The notes below the pieces were generated by a model that was not told where the DNA came from, ran no database searches, and saw only the letters and a program-made list of their open reading frames with translations. The position numbers were made by a program, and so were the translations under genes. Shown piece by piece: positions 57,003-64,000 of a stretch of DNA of 64,000 nt; position 1 is the first letter of the stretch, and each line of letters opens with the position of its first letter. The DNA comes from Anaeramoeba flamelloides (lineage: Eukaryota; Metamonada; Anaeramoebidae), in NCBI GenBank assembly GCA_027625915.1, contig JANTQA010000018.1, positions 534,501 to 598,500 of the forward strand, in the 5' to 3' direction.

Positions 57003-60000
57003 ATGTTATATATAATTTCTTTTGCAATATTATTAACATACAGTTTTTTAGTCTTATATTTGATTGATGAAAAACGATATTTAGGATTTGTTCAAAGTGG
57101 AGCCATTATATTTTTAGATATTATTTTATTTCTTTACACAAGAACACAAAAGCCAAGATCACCAACTTTGATTTGCATTATTTTAATTATTGAAAGGGTT
57201 GTTATTATATCTTTTGGTACATCATATTGGTTTGTTGGGCATAGTATTATTTATTTTCTTTTTAGTGTAGTATTATCGAAGAATATTATTGATAGTATTT
57301 TACCAAAAATTGATCGAACTCAAACTACCAGACATATTTTAGGTAATCCATTGGGAAGCGGTTCTCAAAAAGACGATCAACAAACAATATTAATAAATGA
57401 AGATAATGATAATGGAAATAGTGATAATGAAAATAGCGATAACAACATCAGCAACAAAGTCAAAAACAATAGTCATAGTGATGAGGATGATCTTGAAGAG
57501 AATAAAAATAATAAAGATAGCAGTGAATCTGATGAATTAAATAAACAAGATAATAATTTACATTCTCATTCGGAAAACGATGATACTAATCTTGAAGATG
57601 AAGAGATAAATATAAAAACCACTCAAAACATTAACATCCCAAAATCAGGAGATATTAACAATGATATTGTTGTTGACAATCAAAGTGGTGAAATATTAAA
57701 AAAAAATCGATTAACAAAAAAAGCAATTTCAAATTTAATTATTTATTCAATTTTCACAATAATGTTTGTGACTGAATTAATTCTTGTTATTACGTTAACT
57801 AAACAAACAAAAATCCAATTCTCCAAAGACAGATCACATGAACAATATATTGCAGGAATTGGTTCAATTATTTTAACTTTGATATTCCCAATGTTTTTGT
57901 GTTCAAATAGGCATTACCAAAAGCATAAAGAAGGACTAAACATGAAGGTACTATTGCCAATGCTTATTGCAGAAGTAGCCATTATTGGTTCAACCATATT
58001 TTGGTATTTTTTAACAAGATCTGTTATAGTATTATGTGTTGGGTTATATTTCCCAATTATTTTAATGATCGGGCTACCAAGTTATTATTTATGGATTGAA
58101 AAGGATTATGATTTCCTTGGGCCTAAAGAAGAAAGGAAAAAACCAAATATTGAGAATTCATTTGTTGCGTTCATCAAATTAGGATTATCAAAGCACGATT
58201 ATTTTATCATTTTGGGATTCCTTTTGCCACCTTTATTGATTTTATTTATGGGAATGACAATTGCATTGGCCAATGATCCGGCATATGTCGGGTGGACCAT
58301 TTCTGCGATATTAGCAATCATTTATTTTACATTTTTACCGATCAAAAGATGGTTTAATACTCTAACCTTCCACTATACATTGGTATTATTGCCAATATTG
58401 GCATTTTTTGTATTATGCTTTTATTGTCTGGGGATGTACTTTTGGGTTTTCGAGGGTACCACAAAGGCACAAGGTTTGTCAATGGTCTTTGTATTGATTG
58501 GATATCCTATACTAGTTTTTTTAGTGTTTGTTATTTATAAATGGAAAGACGATGATTGGAAATTAACAAATTTTATTAAAATCAGTTTAGCATCTTGCTT
58601 ATTATTATTTTTAACAGTTTCCATACTGATTTCAATTCTAGTGAAACCTTGGACGATTGGTGTTGGATTAATATATTTATTTATTTTATTCAATATTATT
58701 CTATTTTTATTAATCACGTGGATTCAAAATAAATTCTTTTTACCAAAAAAATATAAATGGATATTTTTATTAGTAATTGTTCTAACTGCTTTATTAGGTA
58801 TTGGAATTGGCCTTCAAACAAAAACCACCTTCATTGCTATTACAATTTCTTGGTATTTATTAATTATAATTCTAGTTTTATTTATCATTCAAAAATTCTA
58901 TAATATCTATAATGATGAAACAATAATGGAATCCTTTCATGAAAACTTTTTCCCAATCTATCAATTTAATGCTAAATCGAATTTAGTTACTCAAGATAAT
59001 ATACTGGGATACTATTCAATTATTGCCTTTTTCGCAATTTGGATTTGGGGTATAATGGCTACAGTGTACATAAACCCTAGCTTTATTGGAGTTTCAATTG
59101 CTGCAGTTACCTTTATTTTCGCCTTTGTCTTCATTTTGCATTCAATCCGTTCAACCAAAGTCGATTTTTCTAATTCCATGAATTATATTGACGATCTGAT
59201 TTTATTAGAATCCAGTCATGACGCTTGGGATATCGAATATATTGGTAAAGTTCAAATTAAGGTCGCTGAAAATGTAGATTTAAATTTAAATGATAATTTT
59301 AATAACAATAGCGATGATGTTAATACCCATAATGAATTAATAAAATCAATTGCAAAGATTTCTAAATTATTCGGATTAAATACTGATCAATTGATTCCTG
59401 AAGATCAATCATCTGAAAATGACATTAATCAAGATCAGGATTTGGAAAATAATCATTTGCTAGTCAAAAAGAAGGAAATTAAAACCATAAATTATTGGTT
59501 AGCAGAATTTAAAAACAAAATAAATGATCTCAAAAAAAATGATTTGACTAATTTCCCCACAGAATATCAAGAAAATATTAGAAAGGGTTATCAATATTTA
59601 TTGAAGATCGATGAAAATATAAACAGTAACCAATTGATTTTAAATAGATTCCTAGCAAGATTTAAAATTTCGGTGATTTTGTCAGCTAAAACTAGAAAGT
59701 TGCAGCAAGATTTGCAATTTAAAAACTTTTTAAGAGAAATTGGAATGTCGAATATTACCATTTTAGAAATCGAATCCTGGGATGAAGAAAAAAAGAATGA
59801 ATTCGAAAGAAAAAGACAACAATATTTAATCAAGCAACAACAAGAAAAAGAGGATGAAGAAAGAAGACACCAGGAAGAAATTGAAGCTCAAAGAAGAAGA
59901 GATGAACTTTTACAACAACAAATGAATATTCAAAATCAAAACATTTCAGGTGGGACAGTTGGATCAAATGAAATTGGTGGATCAGGTGGATCAGATGAAA

Positions 60001-61817
60001 TTGGTGGAAAAGGTGGATCAAAAGAAATTGGTGGATCAAATGAAATTGGTGGATCAGGTGGATCAGATGAAATTGGTGGAAAAGGTGGATCAAATGAAAT
60101 AGGTGGATCAGATGAAATTGGTGGAAAAGGTGGATCAAATGAAATTGGTGGAACAGACGAAATTAGTGGCTCAGATGAAATTAGTGGAAAAGATGAAATA
60201 AATGAAATAAATGAAATAAATGAAATAAATGAAATAGGTGGAACAGGTGGAACAGGTGGATCTGTTGGATCAGGTGGAAAAGAAAATATAGATGATAAAC
60301 TACTTTCGAGTGATTCTGAAATTAATAAAGAAATTGAAATTGAGATTGAAAAGAATGATTCTGAAAGCGATTCTGAAGATGACGACATCATAGCTAAAAA
60401 TATAAAACAAATGCCAAGTGGTGAATGTGAAGAAGAAATATTAATTATGAAAGAATGTCAAAAAACGGGAGAAAAATTCACAGATCCAGATTTCGCACCA
60501 AACATGAGTTCCATTGTAATTAATGAGAAAAAATATAATAAAAAATTCGATCGTGTCAAGGAATGGAAAAGAGCAAGTGAAATCCCAAGCGACAAATCAG
60601 AAATTGCATTATTTAAAGATGGAATGAGCCCAGAAGATATCGAGCAGGGATCGTTAGGCGACTGTTATTTATTAAGTTCAATTTCAGTGTTAAGCTTAAA
60701 AGAAGAAAAGGTATTGAAAATCTTCTTAACAAAGAAATATCAACCAGAATTTGGATTCTTTATTGTTCGATTTTTTTCAAACGATCAATGGCACAAAATA
60801 ATTGTTGATGATTATTTGCCCTGTGGAAGAAATGGTAGACCAATTTTCGCGAGATCGAAAAATAATGACGAACTGTGGGTGCAGATCATTGAAAAGGCCT
60901 ACGCTAAACTGTTTGGATCCTATGAAGCCATCGAAGGTGGATTTGTTCATTTGTGTTTAGTCAACTTGACGGGCGGCATGGGTGAAATGTTTCAAATGAA
61001 CAAGGAAGAGAATTTGCAACAGGTAAATGATGGAAGGCTATGGCAAAAATTGTTGCAATATCAGAGAGCGGGCTATTTATTAGGTGCAGGATCACACTCG
61101 GGATCAGATACTAATGTATCAGAGAAGGGAATCGTTATGGGTCATGCATACGGCATCCTCGATGTGCAATATGTGGACAACCATAAATTAATCAAATTAA
61201 GTAACCCCTGGGGGGACACAGAATGGAAAGGCGATTGGTCAGATAAATCCTTCCTGTGGACTAAGAGAATGAAACAAAAATTAAATTGGGTCGACCAGGA
61301 TGATGGCTGCTTTTGGATGAGTTATGAAGATTTCACCAAGAATTATAAAAATTTATATGTTTGTAAAATCTTTGACGAAAATAAATGGCATACCAAAACT
61401 ATCAAAGATAAATGGGAAGGTGAATCGGCTGGTGGGTGCGTTAATTTCGAAGAAACCACTCATAAAAATCCTCAGTACAGCTTAAAAATCGATAAGCCTA
61501 CTCATGTTTATATCACTTTAACTCAAGAAGACTCCAGGGCACTCAATAGAGAAAATTATAATATCGGCATTTACCTTGTCAAAAAGGAAGGTAGAAAAAT
61601 GAAAAACTTGTATGTTGGTGAAAAAATTGCAACATCCGGTAACTACACCTCCTATCGCTCAGTTTCTTGTGAGATAGATTTGGATCCTTATGATTACCCT
61701 TACACTATTTTCGTTTCAACTTTTAGACCTGGCGAAGAAGCTAAATTTTGGTTAACTGTCAGGAGTGATGAAGAAGTGGAATTTGAAAAATATCCCGAAA
61801 ATGTTGAATACAATTAA
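57003..61817 (+). CDS. Transmembrane calpain of the DEK1/TML type
   Basis: 1604 residues in a single exon; ATG at 57003. About 18 hydrophobic helices fill residues 1-717 (four, then an acidic Asn/Asp/Glu loop at about 118-230, then about fourteen). A cytosolic loop follows with an E/K/Q-rich coiled coil (about 925-980) and a low-complexity array of GGS(N/D)EIGG units (about 983-1095), then an acidic Ser/Glu stretch. The calpain protease core is at about 1150-1455 with all three catalytic residues: Cys1221 in QGSLGDCYLLSS, His1381 in GHAYGILDV, Asn1401 in LSNPWGDTEWKGDW. A C2-like beta-sandwich ends the protein (about 1463-1600). This order, many TM helices + loop + calpain core + C2-like, is that of plant DEK1 and protist TML calpains. 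Those have 21-24 helices, slightly more than here. There are no EF hands. It is likely an active membrane-tethered cysteine protease. Activation by calcium or loop cleavage is inferred from the family. Confidence 0.92.
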   Translation: MLYIISFAILLTYSFLVLYLIDEKRYLGFVQSGAIIFLDIILFLYTRTQKPRSPTLICIILIIERVVIISFGTSYWFVGHSIIYFLFSVVLSKNIIDSILPKIDRTQTTRHILGNPLGSGSQKDDQQTILINEDNDNGNSDNENSDNNISNKVKNNSHSDEDDLEENKNNKDSSESDELNKQDNNLHSHSENDDTNLEDEEINIKTTQNINIPKSGDINNDIVVDNQSGEILKKNRLTKKAISNLIIYSIFTIMFVTELILVITLTKQTKIQFSKDRSHEQYIAGIGSIILTLIFPMFLCSNRHYQKHKEGLNMKVLLPMLIAEVAIIGSTIFWYFLTRSVIVLCVGLYFPIILMIGLPSYYLWIEKDYDFLGPKEERKKPNIENSFVAFIKLGLSKHDYFIILGFLLPPLLILFMGMTIALANDPAYVGWTISAILAIIYFTFLPIKRWFNTLTFHYTLVLLPILAFFVLCFYCLGMYFWVFEGTTKAQGLSMVFVLIGYPILVFLVFVIYKWKDDDWKLTNFIKISLASCLLLFLTVSILISILVKPWTIGVGLIYLFILFNIILFLLITWIQNKFFLPKKYKWIFLLVIVLTALLGIGIGLQTKTTFIAITISWYLLIIILVLFIIQKFYNIYNDETIMESFHENFFPIYQFNAKSNLVTQDNILGYYSIIAFFAIWIWGIMATVYINPSFIGVSIAAVTFIFAFVFILHSIRSTKVDFSNSMNYIDDLILLESSHDAWDIEYIGKVQIKVAENVDLNLNDNFNNNSDDVNTHNELIKSIAKISKLFGLNTDQLIPEDQSSENDINQDQDLENNHLLVKKKEIKTINYWLAEFKNKINDLKKNDLTNFPTEYQENIRKGYQYLLKIDENINSNQLILNRFLARFKISVILSAKTRKLQQDLQFKNFLREIGMSNITILEIESWDEEKKNEFERKRQQYLIKQQQEKEDEERRHQEEIEAQRRRDELLQQQMNIQNQNISGGTVGSNEIGGSGGSDEIGGKGGSKEIGGSNEIGGSGGSDEIGGKGGSNEIGGSDEIGGKGGSNEIGGTDEISGSDEISGKDEINEINEINEINEIGGTGGTGGSVGSGGKENIDDKLLSSDSEINKEIEIEIEKNDSESDSEDDDIIAKNIKQMPSGECEEEILIMKECQKTGEKFTDPDFAPNMSSIVINEKKYNKKFDRVKEWKRASEIPSDKSEIALFKDGMSPEDIEQGSLGDCYLLSSISVLSLKEEKVLKIFLTKKYQPEFGFFIVRFFSNDQWHKIIVDDYLPCGRNGRPIFARSKNNDELWVQIIEKAYAKLFGSYEAIEGGFVHLCLVNLTGGMGEMFQMNKEENLQQVNDGRLWQKLLQYQRAGYLLGAGSHSGSDTNVSEKGIVMGHAYGILDVQYVDNHKLIKLSNPWGDTEWKGDWSDKSFLWTKRMKQKLNWVDQDDGCFWMSYEDFTKNYKNLYVCKIFDENKWHTKTIKDKWEGESAGGCVNFEETTHKNPQYSLKIDKPTHVYITLTQEDSRALNRENYNIGIYLVKKEGRKMKNLYVGEKIATSGNYTSYRSVSCEIDLDPYDYPYTIFVSTFRPGEEAKFWLTVRSDEEVEFEKYPENVEYN
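59949..60290 (+). repeat. In-frame GGS/NEIGG coding repeat in the calpain loop
   Basis: About 14 imperfect units of 12-27 bases built on GGTGGATCAAATGAAATT encode alternating GGS and (N/D/K)EIGG, with a run of NEI units near the end. The unit length is a multiple of three throughout, so length change would keep the frame. The opposite-strand frames across it are shadows. Confidence 0.85.
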
Positions 61818-62248
61818 ATTATTTGATTTCTTTCCTTTTTTTTTTTTTTATTCTTTTTTTTATTTTATTCTTTTTTTTATTTTATTATTTTTTTTATTTT
61901 AGCTTTAATATTACTTTCTGAGTTTACATTTTAATTTTTTTTTAATTTTTAAATAAATTTTGGAAACATTCAAGCAATTTATTTGTAAATTTTAGTGTAA
62001 TTTATAAATTCAGAGAAAGGTGTAATTATTGAAAATTTAATACAATCTACAAAAAAAGAAAAGTTGAAAAATTCTAATTGAAATATTAGAATAAAAATTA
62101 TAATAATTCAAAGAGAAATAAATTATGCAATTTGCTTTTTTTTAGGAAAATATTAATATTTTTATGAAGATTATTATTCAACAAGTGTAAGTTAGACTCT
62201 TAGTGTACTTTTCCTTAAATTTCCTCAAAGAAAATTGATGAAATAAAA

Positions 62249-62940
62249 TGAATCGACCTCGATTTTTTTGTCAATTCTTTAATAATGAACCAATTTTGAT
62301 AAAATTCTATAATTGATTTTGTTATCTCAAATACTACTCGAATTATAAGAAGAAAAATGTAAGATCTATCAGCTCTTCAAAATATTTAATAAAGTGGTTT
62401 TATTGTAAAAATAATCCCATTCTACAATCTACAAAAATATAGAATAATACATATTATTAGGGATCTGAAATAAATCAAAATTATATACTAAGTCAATTTC
62501 AACAAGGTAGAATTGATTTTGAGTATTTTATTTGACTAAAAATCAATTTTTAAATTTATTTGCCAAATTAAAAACTTTTTAAAAATCAAAGTAATTTTTG
62601 ACAAATAAAAAAATCCAAAAGAAACGAAATTTTCAAATAGAGACAATACAAATGATCTCCAAAACTCAAACCCAACAACAGCTATAACAACACACCTCTT
62701 TAAATATTACTTTAGTTTTGAAATAGTTCCAAGATAAGAGGATATATTACCTAATGAAGAAACACTAAAAATTGTAAGTTACAGAACAACATCATGAGGT
62801 TAAAAAAAACTTTCCATACTTTAATGATCAGAACTTTAAAGAGAAGAAACTCACACAACCATTCTTCTCTTTATAAATATAACAAATTAATTCCAAATAG
62901 AGGAAAAATAAACGGCAAATTTTTAATCGAGGTCGATTCA
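62249..62940. mobile_element. 692-bp segment with about 15-bp terminal inverted repeats
   Basis: TGAATCGACCTCGAT at the left and ATCGAGGTCGATTCA at the right are exact complements, and pairing is looser further in. The flanks show no clear target duplication. The interior has no coding frame and no second copy in this window. Confidence 0.45.
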
Positions 62941-63239
62941 ATCAGATATTTCACAATTATTCAATGAGAAAGACACATCCAAATTATTGGTATGGTTGAA
63001 AATCAAAACAAAAAATTGAATTGAAAAAAGCAAAAATCTGAAAGAAGAAAAATAATTGAAATTTAAAATTGGTTAATAGAAAGCAATTGGTAAAAAATCG
63101 AAAAAAAAAAAAATGCTATCTTTCATTAAAAACTCCCAAAATCACAGCTACAATACTTTTGGTTGATTTAATAATTAGGTATAATTGATCACGAATGTTC
63201 ATATTGAGGATCGTAATTTAATTTTTGTAATTTCTTTTT

Positions 63240-63470
63240 TTTCTTTTGATCTTATTTGCTTCAAACCTTTGGTAATTTTTAGCTTTTTTTTTTCTTTTTT
63301 ATTTTCATGTTACTTATACATCGTATTTCATTATTTTGGTATTAGCAATTAACTACTTGAAACTTTTCCTTTGTAACTCTTCTTTCCAATATAAAGAAGA
63401 TTCAGCCATATATAAAATGGAAAAAAATTAAAAAAAATTAATTCAAATTGTCTAATTTTTTTTAACAAAA
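63240..63470 (+). repeat. Dispersed repeat family C, copy 3
   Basis: It matches 12905-13135 in order (TTTTATTTTCATGTTACTTA, AACTACTTGAAACTTTTCCT, GTAACTCTTCTTTCCAATA). Confidence 0.5.
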
Positions 63471-63832
63471 TTTTAAAATTTGATCTTTACTTTTTAGGTT
63501 ATTTAATAAACTAATTTCATGTTTATTTTTTGTTTAGTGTTGGTTTCTTTTGTCTTTAAATTTATAAAAGCCTTCTTGTAAAAAAGAAACAGGATTTAAA
63601 GTTTTTGTTACAAATTAGACAATGGAAAATTGAACAAAAGCCAAGTAAGACAAACAATAAAACTATACAATCTCTCCGATTCACCAAAAAACCAAAACTA
63701 TTTCACTCTAATGGAAGAACTGTAAAGATAAAATCCAAATTTTGCCAAACGAAAAAGTGAATCTTTGTCAGGTTCAATTTTTCAAAAGTGTTAAAATTTA
63801 AATTATTTTTCATTTTTTTCATGTAAACAAAA

Positions 63833-64000
63833 ATGTTTTATCAAAAAACCAACCGATTTATTTTTCTCTTAATATCGATTGTTACCATAATATTAGTGAC
63901 TTTGTTAATAATAGTGTCGGTCACATCGGGAAACACAGAAGCAAATATTCTTGAAAAGAAGGTAATAAAAATTGAAAAAGCCACCGAATTTTCCCAAAAC
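63833..64000 (+). CDS. 5' end of a membrane-anchored protein gene (runs off the right edge)
   Basis: The ATG at 63833 opens 56 codons that are still open at the window end. After FYQKTNR comes one hydrophobic segment, FIFLLISIVTIILVTLLII (about residues 9-27), then VSVTSGNTEANILEKKV. That is a signal anchor or uncleaved signal peptide followed by an extracellular or luminal part. Base use is clearly less AT-rich than the flank. The family cannot be told from this much. Confidence 0.6.
   Translation, partial: MFYQKTNRFIFLLISIVTIILVTLLIIVSVTSGNTEANILEKKVIKIEKATEFSQN

Larger units (their letters stand above)
61818..63832. other. Intergenic region, one TIR element and one dispersed repeat
   Basis: T-rich DNA with TTTTATTTTATTC-type repeats follows the calpain stop (likely 3' UTR/terminator region). 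A TIR pair is at 62249-62940 and family C at 63240-63470. The last 150 bases before 63833 are less AT-rich and may be the 5' UTR of the next gene. Confidence 0.5.

Noticed and set aside
59830-60391. Minus-strand frames rich in His/Ile/Leu and in Ser/Pro
   Set aside because: These are antisense shadows of the GGS/NEIGG repeat in the calpain gene.

Overview
The window comes from a eukaryotic nuclear genome that is extremely AT-rich. It has long A/T homopolymers, Asn/Gln/Glu/Lys-rich runs in its proteins, spliceosomal introns starting GTAA and ending in a T-rich stretch plus AG, and many short inverted-repeat elements. The gene set (20S proteasome beta-6, a WNK-type kinase, a U-box/WD40 fusion, an LRR-BTB fusion, a membrane-anchored calpain) fits a free-living amoeboid protist. 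I favour an Anaeramoeba-like metamonad amoeba, but an amoebozoan cannot be excluded from sequence alone.

Layout. Bases 1-73 are the 3' end of a gene that begins outside the window. Repeats fill 74-5697. A 1124-residue U-box/WD40 gene without introns lies at 5698-9072 (+). After more repeats, a 944-residue LRR-BTB gene lies at 14420-17254 (-). A gene with four tandem PH-like folds runs from 25819 down to 19547 (-) and is split by a 4.6-kb intron. The proteasome beta-6 gene lies at 31587-32757 (+) with two short introns. A WNK-family kinase runs from 44593 down to 37371 (-) and is split by a 4.4-kb intron. A multi-spanning membrane protein gene is at 48865-53800 (+) with a 3.6-kb intron. A 1604-residue transmembrane calpain of the DEK1/TML type is at 57003-61817 (+). 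The 5' end of a single-span membrane protein gene begins at 63833 (+).

The exon joins were worked out by hand. In each multi-kb intron the reading phases agree across the gap. In the kinase and the PH-like gene the protein homology also runs straight across it. The three large introns are packed with inverted-repeat elements, while the two proteasome introns are about 90 and 400 bases.

The most unusual content is the repeat landscape. At least a dozen dispersed families occur, most with terminal inverted repeats, several with recognisable TA or TTAA target duplications. One is a small, nearly perfect hairpin bounded by CTAGG and CCTAA. It occurs alone or in compound arrays. It sits at two different places in copies of one host repeat, and a 351-bp array of it interrupts another repeat whose uninterrupted copy is also in this window, so its mobility can be read from the sequence. 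There are no operons, and neighbouring genes show no shared pathway. I saw no tRNA, rRNA, CRISPR or prokaryotic features.
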